Part shown: positions 1-5,428 of the stretch, piece after piece
Position numbering within the stretch: the stretch's first letter is position 1
Layout of the letters: each line of letters begins with the position of its first letter
Source of the DNA: Chitinophagaceae bacterium
Lineage (GTDB): Bacteria; Bacteroidota; Bacteroidia; Chitinophagales; Chitinophagaceae
NCBI GenBank assembly: GCA_025351145.1
Contig: JANXWM010000204.1
Span: 1-5,428, forward strand
Reading direction: 5' to 3'
DNA: 5,428 bases
The notes under the pieces: generated by a model
Told to the model about the DNA's origin: nothing
Databases searched by the model: none
The model's input: the letters and a program-made list of their open reading frames with translations, nothing else
Translations under genes and position numbers: made by a program

Positions 1-1094
1 CGTTGTTTTGCAGGGTAGATGTAATACATCTTGAGCCCGACACGAACAATGAATTAAAGCAGTCAGTTGAAATTTCTAAAAACCAGCAAGGCAATCTTTC
101 TGAAACCATTATCATTTATAAATTATACAGGCTTCCTTTAATCGGCAAGCTGTTTTCTTTGATAAAATATATCAGGCTTTTTCAACAACAGTTGCGGAAT
201 TATATTGCTGTGTGCGGCAAGCCGGATATTGTTCATGTGCATGTGCCCATTAAAGCGGGCATACTTGCATGGTGGCTGAAAAGCAGGTACGGCTTACCTT
301 ACGTGGTTACAGAACATTGGGCTATTTACAATAATACTGCCGTGGATGCTTATCCAAAACGTAATTTTCTTTTTAAATATGTAACAAGGAAAATAATTGA
401 AAATGCTTCGGCATTTTTACCTGTAAGTAAAAACCTTGGTGAGGCGGTTCAGCAAATGGTGGCTGCGGTTGATTTTACAGTAATACCAAATGTAGCCGAT
501 ACCAATTTTTTTAATAATGATTCTTCTAAAGCCACGCATGAAACTGATTTTACTTTTGTACATGTTTCCACGCTGAAGTATCAGAAAAATCCCGAAGGTA
601 TTTTAAGGGCATTTTTAAAAATATCCCACCTTTACCCAAAGGCCAGATTAATAGTAGTAGGTGAACATCCGGAGCCACTTATTGCATATGCAGCTTCTAT
701 TGGTATTAATGAAAACAATATTTTATTTACAGGCCTTAAATCTTACGAAACAGTTGCGGCAATATTACAGCAATGCCATGCAATGGTTATGTTTAGTCGG
801 TATGAAAATTTGCCCTGCGTAATTATTGAAGCCTTATGCTGTGGGCTGCCCGTAATAAGTACGGATGTTGGAGGGATACCAGAAATGATCAATGATTCCA
901 ATGGCATACTTATCAGTAATGAGGATGAAGATGCACTGAACAATGCCATGCAGCAACTTTATACAAACTTCAATAATTATAATAAAACTGCTATTGCTGA
1001 TAATGCGGAGAATATTTACAGTTACCAGACTATCGGGAAAAGGGTCACCGGCATTTATGATGGGATTATTAGTAAGCCCGCTGAAAAACAATGA
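1..1094 (+). CDS. Glycosyltransferase family 4 (GT-B fold), 5' end missing
   Basis: This is a retaining GT-B glycosyltransferase of the GT4 type. Such enzymes transfer a sugar from a nucleotide-sugar to a lipid-linked or nascent glycan on the cytoplasmic side of the inner membrane, typically for capsule, O-antigen or exopolysaccharide. The reading frame is open from the left edge. The TTG at position 3 is not a credible start, because the sequence there (VDVIHLEPD) corresponds to a strand well inside the N-terminal domain. I estimate 40-50 residues are missing. The acceptor domain is seen in DIVHVHVPIKAG and YVVTEHW (about residues 76-108). The donor domain starts near FVHVSTLKYQKNPEGILRAF and includes RLIVVGEHPE and ILFTGL. 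The EX7E signature of GT4 donor sites is present as ENLPCVIIE (visible residues 268 and 276), followed by CGLPVISTDVGGIPEMI. The sugar and acceptor cannot be told from this sequence. No membrane segment is visible. The 3' end overlaps a convergent small gene by 26 bases. Confidence 0.93.
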   Translation, partial: LFCRVDVIHLEPDTNNELKQSVEISKNQQGNLSETIIIYKLYRLPLIGKLFSLIKYIRLFQQQLRNYIAVCGKPDIVHVHVPIKAGILAWWLKSRYGLPYVVTEHWAIYNNTAVDAYPKRNFLFKYVTRKIIENASAFLPVSKNLGEAVQQMVAAVDFTVIPNVADTNFFNNDSSKATHETDFTFVHVSTLKYQKNPEGILRAFLKISHLYPKARLIVVGEHPEPLIAYAASIGINENNILFTGLKSYETVAAILQQCHAMVMFSRYENLPCVIIEALCCGLPVISTDVGGIPEMINDSNGILISNEDEDALNNAMQQLYTNFNNYNKTAIADNAENIYSYQTIGKRVTGIYDGIISKPAEKQ

Positions 1095-1353
1095 AGATAA
1101 TAAGTGTTATTAAGGCCCATGCATAAATGAAATAGTTAAGATAATTATTTATTTTCATAAAATAAATGCGGTTGCTGTTGCTTGTCATATTCAGGTCGGT
1201 AATGCTGTATATGCGGAAGAGACTAAGGAAAACTGCAGCCATGTCGAAGCCCTTGCTCCTGAAAACAATGACTATTTTTAAAATAAACGCAACTAACGCC
1301 AGCAGATGCAAATAAGGCATTAAATGAAAAGCAATTTCAAGAAACTGATCCAT
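1069..1353 (-). CDS. Small hypothetical membrane protein (94 aa)
   Basis: I do not recognise a named family. The 94-residue product is strongly hydrophobic, with likely membrane segments at about residues 11-31 (LMPYLHLLALVAFILKIVIVF), 38-51 (MAAVFLSLFRIYSI, weaker) and 73-91 (NYFIYAWALITLIIFIVFQ). Basic residues (R32, K34, R47, R62, K67) lie between the segments. It opens with ATG, closes with TAA, and fills the gap between the glycosyltransferase and lepA, which would otherwise be about 400 bases without a gene. Its alternating hydrophobic and polar pattern is more protein-like than the other antisense frames in this window. It is convergent with the glycosyltransferase (26-base overlap) and divergent from lepA. 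No clear Shine-Dalgarno site precedes it, which is normal for Bacteroidota. A TACTGTTG sequence (1389-1396, minus strand) is one base from the phylum's -7 consensus but has no good -33 partner. It could still be a chance frame in AT-rich DNA. Confidence 0.55.
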   Translation of the reverse strand: MDQFLEIAFHLMPYLHLLALVAFILKIVIVFRSKGFDMAAVFLSLFRIYSITDLNMTSNSNRIYFMKINNYLNYFIYAWALITLIIFIVFQRAY

Positions 1354-1484
1354 GGACTTATTAGGTTTAATATAGATAATTGGAATTGCAACAGTAATTT
1401 AATAATAAAGGGCACTTGACCTGATGCAATAAAATTATGCTTCGAAGTTAAAACGATTTATGCAAACTAAGGTTATTCAATGAT

Positions 1485-1492
1485 TATCTTTG
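1485..1492 (+). promoter_or_regulatory. lepA promoter -7 box (TATCTTTG)
   Basis: TATCTTTG matches the Bacteroidota sigma-A -7 consensus TAnnTTTG exactly. It ends six bases before the lepA ATG at 1499. I see no good TTG (-33) element at the expected spacing upstream, so the box stands largely on its own. Transcription would begin within a few bases of the ATG, which implies a leaderless or nearly leaderless mRNA. The box also covers the TTG at 1490, which argues against that in-frame codon as the start. Confidence 0.6.
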
Positions 1493-1498
1493 CCGCTT

Positions 1499-3283
1499 AT
1501 GAAGCATATCAGGAATTTTTGCATAATAGCGCATATAGATCACGGAAAGAGTACATTGGCCGACCGTTTATTAGAATATACCCACACTATTGGCGAACGA
1601 GATATGATGAACCAGGTACTCGATGATATGGACCTGGAACGTGAAAAAGGCATCACCATTAAGAGCCATGCCATACAGATAGATTATGTTTATAAAGGCG
1701 AAGAATACACACTTAATTTAATTGATACTCCCGGCCATGTTGACTTTAGTTACGAAGTTAGCCGTGCACTTGCAGCCTGCGAAGGTGCATTGCTGCTCGT
1801 TGATGCATCGCAGGGAATCCAGGCGCAAACCATCAGTAACCTATACCTTGCCATTGAGAATAACCTCGAAATAATCCCTGTCATCAATAAGATCGACATG
1901 GATGGTGCCATGATCCCCGAAGTAAAAGACCAGATGATGGATCTTATCGGTTGCAAAGAAGAAGAAATTCTTTTGGCAAGCGGCAAAACCGGTATTGGTA
2001 TTGAAGAAATCCTGACAGCCATTATTGAACGCATCCCTCCGCCAAAAGGTACAGAGGAAGCACCATTGCAGGCGCTCATTTTCGACAGTGTTTTCAACAG
2101 TTTCCGCGGCATTATTATTTATTACAAAATATTAAACGGCGTTATAAAGAAAGGAGATAAAGTTCAGTTCGTATCGACAGGCACAGAATATTTCGCCGAT
2201 GAAGTGGGTGTATTAAAATTAAAAATGACACCCAAGAACGAAGTAAAGTGTGGCGATGTGGGCTATATTATCACTGGCATTAAAACTGCCAAAGATGTAA
2301 AGGTTGGTGATACACTCACTCTCGCCAATAACCCCGGCGAAATGATCAAAGGTTTTGTTGAAGTTAAGCCGATGGTATTTGCTGGCATCTTCCCTGTAAA
2401 CACAGATGAGTTTGCTGAACTGCGCGAATGCATGGAAAAACTGCAGCTCAACGATGCCTCGCTCATATTCGAATTAGAAACTTCTCAGGCGCTGGGCTTT
2501 GGTTTCCGTTGTGGTTTCCTCGGCCTGCTGCACATGGAAATTATACAGGAACGTTTGGAGCGTGAGTTCAACCAAACGGTTATTACCACGGTGCCCAATG
2601 TAAGCTTTAATGCCTATACAACAAGGGGCGAGAAGATCATTGTAAACAACCCCGTTGAAATGCCCGATGCTGTAAAGATCGACAGGATTGAAGAGCCTTT
2701 CATCAAGGCACAGATCATTACACTGCCCGATTATATCGGCAACATTATGACGCTGTGTTTGGGCAAACGCGGCATACTCATTAACCAGAGTTACCTAACA
2801 CCAACACGTGTAGAACTCAGTTTCGAAATGCCGCTCACCGAGATCGTATTCGATTTTTACGATAAGCTAAAAAGCCAAACCCGCGGTTATGCTTCATTCG
2901 ATTATTCGCCTATCGGCATGCGTGAAGCAGACATCGTAAAAATGGATATACTGCTCAACAACGAAAAAGTAGATGCACTCAGCGCACTCATCCACCGCAG
3001 CCGTTCACAGGATTTTGGCCGCAAGCTTTGCGAGAAACTAAAAGAATTATTACCACGTCAGCAATTCCTCATTGTAATACAGGCCGCCATCGGCGCAAAA
3101 ATTATAGCACGCGAAAACATCAGCGCCATGCGCAAAGATGTAACCGCAAAGTGTTATGGTGGCGACATCAGCCGTAAACGCAAGCTCCTCGAAAAACAAA
3201 AAGAAGGTAAAAAGCGTATGCGCCAAATTGGTAATGTAGAAATTCCGCAGGAAGCATTTTTAGCTGTGTTGAAACTGGATTAA
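1499..3283 (+). CDS. lepA: Elongation factor 4 (LepA), back-translocating ribosomal GTPase
   Basis: EF-4 is a translational GTPase that binds the ribosome, has been described as promoting back-translocation, and has also been linked to initiation and 30S assembly. It acts in the cytoplasm and at the membrane. All G motifs are intact, numbered from the ATG at 1499: G1 AHIDHGKS (11-18), switch I EREKGIT with T53 (47-53), G3 DTPGH with catalytic H80 (76-80), G4 NKID (130-133) and G5 SGK (161-163). Domain II, the EF-G-like domains and the LepA-specific C-terminal domain follow, the last seen in TRGYASFDYSP, ENISAMRKDVTAKCYGGD and SRKRKLLEKQKEGKKRMRQIG. At 594 residues it has the normal family length (E. 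coli about 599). I chose the ATG (MKHIRNFCIIAHIDHGKST) because it matches the usual LepA N-terminus and the TTG three codons upstream lies inside the -7 box. In E. coli lepA is cotranscribed with lepB; here no signal peptidase gene follows, and it appears monocistronic. Confidence 0.98.
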   Translation: MKHIRNFCIIAHIDHGKSTLADRLLEYTHTIGERDMMNQVLDDMDLEREKGITIKSHAIQIDYVYKGEEYTLNLIDTPGHVDFSYEVSRALAACEGALLLVDASQGIQAQTISNLYLAIENNLEIIPVINKIDMDGAMIPEVKDQMMDLIGCKEEEILLASGKTGIGIEEILTAIIERIPPPKGTEEAPLQALIFDSVFNSFRGIIIYYKILNGVIKKGDKVQFVSTGTEYFADEVGVLKLKMTPKNEVKCGDVGYIITGIKTAKDVKVGDTLTLANNPGEMIKGFVEVKPMVFAGIFPVNTDEFAELRECMEKLQLNDASLIFELETSQALGFGFRCGFLGLLHMEIIQERLEREFNQTVITTVPNVSFNAYTTRGEKIIVNNPVEMPDAVKIDRIEEPFIKAQIITLPDYIGNIMTLCLGKRGILINQSYLTPTRVELSFEMPLTEIVFDFYDKLKSQTRGYASFDYSPIGMREADIVKMDILLNNEKVDALSALIHRSRSQDFGRKLCEKLKELLPRQQFLIVIQAAIGAKIIARENISAMRKDVTAKCYGGDISRKRKLLEKQKEGKKRMRQIGNVEIPQEAFLAVLKLD

Positions 3284-3285
3284 GC

Positions 3286-3311
3286 CGTCATTGCGAGGAA
3301 CGAAGCAATCT
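3286..3311 (+). repeat. Dispersed intergenic repeat of the CATTGCGAGGAACGAAGC type
   Basis: Three bases after the lepA stop lies a 26-base sequence with the core GCGAGGAACGAAGC, flanked by ATTGC (3290-3294) and GCAAT (3305-3309), which can pair as a five-base stem with a ten-base loop. From memory, near-identical sequences are scattered through intergenic regions of many bacterial genomes, including Bacteroidota, often as facing pairs. Only one arm is seen here. The stem is too weak, and lacks a clean T-run, to be called an intrinsic terminator with confidence. The short run TGAATTTT that follows leaves that role possible. Confidence 0.6.
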
Positions 3312-3320
3312 GAATTTTGG

Positions 3321-3400
3321 ACCGGGCAGAAGGATATGAATGAAGCTTTTGTTGCGTCGCACACTTGTACTGTTGAAATATGATTGAGCTTTCAACAGCC
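3321..3400 (+). repeat. Left copy of an ~80-bp inverted repeat pair
   Basis: This segment matches the reverse complement of about 4655-4735. The best-conserved core is 3352-3374 (TTGCGTCGCAC, two variable bases, TTGTACTGTT), identical to the other copy at 21 of 23 positions. Weaker matches extend on both sides: TTGAAA-GCTCAAT toward the gene and the ATCC...TGCCC block (reverse-complement sense) toward lepA. The copy ends about 28 bases before the ATG of the EEP gene, so it occupies nearly all of that gene's upstream space. No transposase or coding frame lies within it. Confidence 0.7.
3370..3398 (+). repeat. Perfect 9-bp hairpin upstream of the EEP gene
   Basis: CTGTTGAAA (3370-3378) and TTTCAACAG (3390-3398) are perfect reverse complements separated by 11 bases. 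The structure forms the gene-proximal part of the left repeat copy and ends 30 bases before the ATG at 3429. No T-run follows, so it is not a standard terminator. It could be an operator, an RNA structure in the leader, or simply part of the repeat's own palindrome. The corresponding bases in the right copy pair less well. Confidence 0.5.
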
Positions 3401-3428
3401 CATATCAAATGTATATTACACTGCGTTC

Positions 3429-4142
3429 ATGAAAATAATTACCTGGAACTGTAATATGGCATTTCGCAAGAAAGCAGAAGCTATTCTTGCATACAATCCA
3501 GATATTTTAATTGTTCCTGAATGCGAACATCCAGATAAATTAAAATTTAATTTCCCCACATGTATTCCTAAAGACATTCTGTGGTTTGGAGAAAACAGAA
3601 ACAAAGGGCTTGGAATTTTTTCTTACAGCGATTTTAAATTCAAACTGCTCAAGATTCATGATCCAGCATTGAAAATGATTATTCCAATTTCAGTGAGTAA
3701 TCAGCGTATTAAGTTTACGCTGTTTGCAGTCTGGGCAAACAATCCTCAGGATCCTGATGGGCACTATGTAGAACAGGTTTGGAAAGCAATCCATTTATAT
3801 GACAATAAATTAAAAAACAAACGAACCATACTTGCAGGCGATTTCAACAGTAATACTATTTGGGATAGAAAATACCGAAAAGGTAATCACTCGCATGTTG
3901 TTGAGTATTTAGAAGCAAAAGGAATTTTTAGTACGTATCATTTGCATCACAAGCAAACGCAAGGCAAAGAAGAACATCCCACACAGTATATGTACCGGCA
4001 TAGAGACAAGCCTTACCATCTTGACTACTGTTTTGTTTCTAAAGATTTGGCTAAGAAGTTGAAATCAGTTGAAATTGGAGAATATGATTTTTGGGTGAAA
4101 TACAGCGACCATGTACCTGTAATCGTAACATTCGATGATTGA
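3429..4142 (+). CDS. Endonuclease/exonuclease/phosphatase (EEP) fold protein
   Basis: This 237-residue protein has the metal-dependent phosphoesterase fold shared by exonuclease III, DNase I and related phosphatases. Numbered from the ATG at 3429, the expected catalytic set is present: N7 in TWNCN, the metal ligand E31 in VPECE, D138 and N140 in AGDFNSN, D199 in YHLDY, and the terminal S226-D227-H228 in SDHVPV. It should therefore be an active Mg-dependent phosphodiesterase or phosphatase. The substrate (DNA, RNA, nucleotide or phospholipid) cannot be told. No signal peptide is seen, so it is probably cytoplasmic. The frame extends to a TTG at 3384, but that codon lies in the repeat hairpin and the added 15 residues fit no EEP N-terminus, so I prefer the ATG. 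The gene looks more AT-rich in codon choice than lepA. It is followed after 55 bases by the PPC gene on the same strand, possibly cotranscribed. No canonical promoter box is visible upstream. Confidence 0.9.
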   Translation: MKIITWNCNMAFRKKAEAILAYNPDILIVPECEHPDKLKFNFPTCIPKDILWFGENRNKGLGIFSYSDFKFKLLKIHDPALKMIIPISVSNQRIKFTLFAVWANNPQDPDGHYVEQVWKAIHLYDNKLKNKRTILAGDFNSNTIWDRKYRKGNHSHVVEYLEAKGIFSTYHLHHKQTQGKEEHPTQYMYRHRDKPYHLDYCFVSKDLAKKLKSVEIGEYDFWVKYSDHVPVIVTFDD

Positions 4143-4197
4143 TAATTTTAAAGATTAACTGTTGGTTATTATTTTAAATTTCAAAGTATAAGCATTT

Positions 4198-4605
4198 ATG
4201 AACAATCACCTTATTTATACTCTTCGTATCAAACCTAATGAAGATTTAAAGCTAACTCTTCAAACTTTTGTAAACGAAAAGAATATACAGGCCGGCTGGA
4301 TGATTACCTGTGCAGGTAGCCTTACGCATTACAATATCCGTTTTGCAAACCAGCAAAACGGCAGCAGCAATAAAGGTTATTATGAAATATTGAGCTTAAC
4401 CGGAACATTATCGGTTAATGGCTCTCATTTGCACATTAGTATTGCTGATGCAGAAGGCAAAACCATTGGTGGCCATTTATTAGAAGGCTGCATTATTTTC
4501 ACAACTACAGAAATTGTTATTGGTGAATCTAAAGAATTAATCTTCACCCGTGAAAAAGATGGAACTACTGAGTGGAAAGAGTTGCAGGTAAAGAAAATTG
4601 ATTAA
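4198..4605 (+). CDS. PPC/DUF296 domain protein (stand-alone)
   Basis: This 135-residue protein consists of one PPC (plant and prokaryote conserved, DUF296) domain. In plants this domain is joined to AT-hooks in AHL proteins; in prokaryotes it stands alone and forms trimers, and its role is mostly unknown. The family pattern is clear: YTLRIKPNEDL at the start (R10, E15), the AGW...CAGSL turn (32-42), YEILSLTGTLS (62-72), and the conserved histidines in GSHLHISIAD (H77, H79) and GGHLLEGC (H93), which form a metal or ligand site in related structures. There is no AT-hook and no signal peptide, so DNA binding should not be assumed. The ATG at 4198 gives the full domain with nothing extra. The gene lies 55 bases after the EEP gene, in the same direction, and about 50 bases before the right repeat copy. 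A weak TAAATTTC (4175-4182) is one base from a -7 box, but its nearest TTG is too close. Confidence 0.9.
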   Translation: MNNHLIYTLRIKPNEDLKLTLQTFVNEKNIQAGWMITCAGSLTHYNIRFANQQNGSSNKGYYEILSLTGTLSVNGSHLHISIADAEGKTIGGHLLEGCIIFTTTEIVIGESKELIFTREKDGTTEWKELQVKKID

Positions 4606-4654
4606 GCTGCCTTAAAATGTTATAAAGTACAAGGTTCGATAAAACACAGCGGCA

Positions 4655-4735
4655 CTGCATTGAAATGCTCAATATATAATCTAACAGTACAAAAGTGCGA
4701 CGCAAGGATGCTAAATAGAAATCCCTGCCCCTGGC
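4655..4735 (-). repeat. Right copy of the ~80-bp inverted repeat pair
   Basis: This is the inverted partner of 3321-3400. The core at 4683-4705 (AACAGTACAA, two variable bases, GTGCGACGCAA read on the plus strand) matches the reverse complement of the left core at 21 of 23 bases. Outside the core, TTGAAATGCTCAAT (4661-4674) and ATCCCTGCCC (4721-4730) align with single-base gaps and substitutions. A small palindrome GCATTGAAATGC (4657-4668) sits at its gene-proximal end. The divergence outside the core suggests an old pair, or independent members of a dispersed family, and not a recent duplication. Confidence 0.7.
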
Positions 4736-4740
4736 TCATA

Positions 4741-4779
4741 AAGAATGCCTTAAGAATGCCGCATTTTGTTAAGATTGCC
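4741..4779 (+). repeat. Three short direct repeats, AAGAATGCC type
   Basis: AAGAATGCC occurs at 4741-4749 and 4752-4760, with a one-base variant AAGATTGCC at 4771-4779. The second and third copies share a preceding TT. Starts are 11 and 19 bases apart. They could be binding sites for a regulator of the gene at 4988, or a decayed part of the neighbouring repeat element, since an AGATTGC string also occurs on the minus strand next to the left copy. No function is shown. Confidence 0.4.
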
Positions 4780-4895
4780 TGAATGCTGCTTTAATTTGGT
4801 ATAAATAAACCATCTTTTATCGCATCAGAAATCCATCCAGCAGGTTATTTAGTACATATATAGTGTAAAACTGTGGGGCGTTGTAAACCCGTTTC

Positions 4896-4926
4896 TTAGT
4901 TTTTTAATTTAAAGGATATATTTTTG
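4896..4926 (+). promoter_or_regulatory. Candidate promoter for the gene at 4988
   Basis: TATTTTTG (4919-4926) fits the Bacteroidota -7 consensus TAnnTTTG. A TTAG at 4896-4899, a poor version of the -33 TTTG/TTG, lies at about the right distance upstream. Transcription would start near 4931-4933, giving a leader of about 55 bases. The surrounding DNA is AT-rich, so a chance match is quite possible. Confidence 0.4.
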
Positions 4927-4987
4927 CTGCAACTTCTGCTTAAAAAAGGGAAGCAACAGTTAAAAGTTTAAAGGGAACTGTGAAAGC

Positions 4988-5428
4988 ATGAACAAGATTG
5001 AAGCGTATATTGAATCGGGGATTATAGAATCTTATGTGCTTGGCATTGCTATGCCCGATGAGGTAATTGAAGTAGAAAAAATGGCGGCTTCACACCCTCA
5101 GGTCCGCGAAGCCATAAACACATTCTGCGAAAGCCTTGAGCTCCATGCGCAAATCAATGCAGTATCACCGCCGGTTACCATTAAACCTTTTTTATTGGCC
5201 ACGATAGATTATACCGAAAGGCTGATGGGTGGCGAAGTCCCGGCTTTTCCGCCACAACTGCACACAGGTTCCTCAATCGCTGATTATACCGAATGGATTA
5301 ACCGTTCGGATATGGTTTTGCCTGCCGGTTTTAACGAAGATTACTACGCCAAAATAATTGGTTACACACCCGAAGTAACCACTGCCATTATCTGGATAAA
5401 AGATATGGCACCTGCCGAAGTGCACGAC
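4988..5428 (+). CDS. Anti-sigma-factor-like protein, possibly with C-terminal cupin (3' end missing)
   Basis: The frame opens with ATG at 4988 and is still open at the right edge after 147 codons. The N-terminus (YIESGIIESYVLG at 7-19, then PDEVIEVEKMAASHPQVREAI at 23-43) resembles the N-terminal region of Bacteroidota anti-sigma factors of the RskA type, which hold an ECF sigma factor inactive. It lacks the HxxxCxxC zinc motif of ZAS anti-sigma factors. A proline-containing linker follows (SPP at 60-62). From about residue 99 (DYTEWINRSDMVLPAGF) to the end (TTAIIWIKDMAPAEVHD) the pattern resembles the entry to a cupin barrel, with H146 as a candidate first metal-ligand histidine. If so, the layout parallels ChrR, where a cupin senses singlet oxygen and controls an anti-sigma domain; that is inference. 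No membrane helix is visible. No sigma-factor gene lies in the 382 bases upstream, so any partner would be downstream or elsewhere. An AAGGGAA (4971-4977) precedes the start by ten bases. Confidence 0.7.
   Translation, partial: MNKIEAYIESGIIESYVLGIAMPDEVIEVEKMAASHPQVREAINTFCESLELHAQINAVSPPVTIKPFLLATIDYTERLMGGEVPAFPPQLHTGSSIADYTEWINRSDMVLPAGFNEDYYAKIIGYTPEVTTAIIWIKDMAPAEVHD

Larger units (their letters stand above)
4606..4987. other. 382-bp non-coding region
   Basis: No plausible reading frame is seen on either strand; the ATG codons present are followed by stops within a few codons. The stretch holds a short imperfect stem at the PPC stop (TTAAG/CTTAA, 4602-4615), the right copy of the inverted repeat (about 4655-4735), a cluster of AAGAATGCC repeats (4741-4779), and an AT-rich part with a candidate promoter (near 4919) for the gene at 4988. 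No RNA gene is recognised. Confidence 0.7.

Noticed and set aside
743..1091. Antisense open frames inside the 3' half of the glycosyltransferase
   Set aside because: They overlap the conserved donor-domain coding sequence and their products show no family features.
1098..1112. Short stem TAATAA-GTG-TTATTA after the glycosyltransferase stop
   Set aside because: Six A-T pairs are too weak for a terminator, and the bases also code for the end of the convergent gene.
1147..1167. Perfect 9-bp inverted repeat ATTTATTTT-CAT-AAAATAAAT
   Set aside because: The stem is A-T only and so weak, has no directional T-run, and lies inside the small membrane protein gene. It is likely chance in AT-rich DNA and not a terminator.
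1750..2466. Antisense open frames inside lepA (1750-2112 and 2263-2466, minus strand)
   Set aside because: They lie wholly within a strongly conserved gene, have low-complexity serine-rich products and no recognisable domain. They are shadows of lepA codon use.
3384..3428. Upstream TTG start for the EEP gene
   Set aside because: It lies in the repeat hairpin, and the added 15 residues do not resemble an EEP N-terminus. The ATG at 3429 places N7 where exonuclease III-like enzymes have it.
3416..3604. Antisense open frame over the start of the EEP gene
   Set aside because: It covers the conserved TWNCN and VPECE coding segments and has no features of its own.
3321..4735. A complete insertion sequence formed by the inverted repeats
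   Set aside because: There is no transposase or integrase between the repeats, no clear target duplication is visible, and the copies are too diverged for recent insertion-sequence ends.
4772..4778. AGATTGC as the second arm of the GCGAGGAACGAAGC repeat
   Set aside because: Only seven bases match and the rest of the expected arm is missing, so the match is not significant.

Overview
The window looks like a chromosomal segment from a Bacteroidota bacterium, most likely of the Chitinophagaceae type. Three things suggest this: an AT-leaning composition, -7 promoter boxes of the TAnnTTTG form used by this phylum, and proteins whose wording (the LepA, the anti-sigma-like N-terminus) resembles that group. 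The assignment comes from recalled family features, not from a database search.

Layout from left to right. Positions 1-1094 hold the 3' part of a GT-B glycosyltransferase (GT4 type) whose start lies outside the window. A small, probable three-helix membrane protein (1069-1353, minus strand) converges on it and overlaps its last codons by 26 bases. A roughly 145-base gap then leads into lepA (1499-3283), the ribosomal GTPase EF-4. A -7 box sits so close to the lepA ATG that the mRNA is probably leaderless. Directly after the lepA stop comes a short intergenic repeat, followed by a two-gene segment: an endonuclease/exonuclease/phosphatase (EEP) fold protein (3429-4142) and a stand-alone PPC/DUF296 protein (4198-4605). 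This pair is bracketed by two diverged, inverted copies of an approximately 80-base repeat. After a 382-base non-coding stretch with short direct repeats and a candidate promoter, a further gene starts at 4988 and runs off the right edge. Its N-terminus looks like a Bacteroidota anti-sigma factor, and the visible end may be entering a cupin domain, giving a ChrR-like layout.

The genes do not form one pathway. The glycosyltransferase belongs to a surface-polysaccharide locus to the left. lepA is a housekeeping gene with its own promoter. The EEP/PPC pair looks like a small accessory insertion between repeats. The last gene probably begins a regulatory unit that continues to the right. I see no tRNA, rRNA, CRISPR array, transposase or integrase. 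The most unusual items are the inverted repeats around the EEP/PPC pair, the leaderless lepA start and the anti-sigma/cupin-like gene. I found no convincing new multi-gene system.
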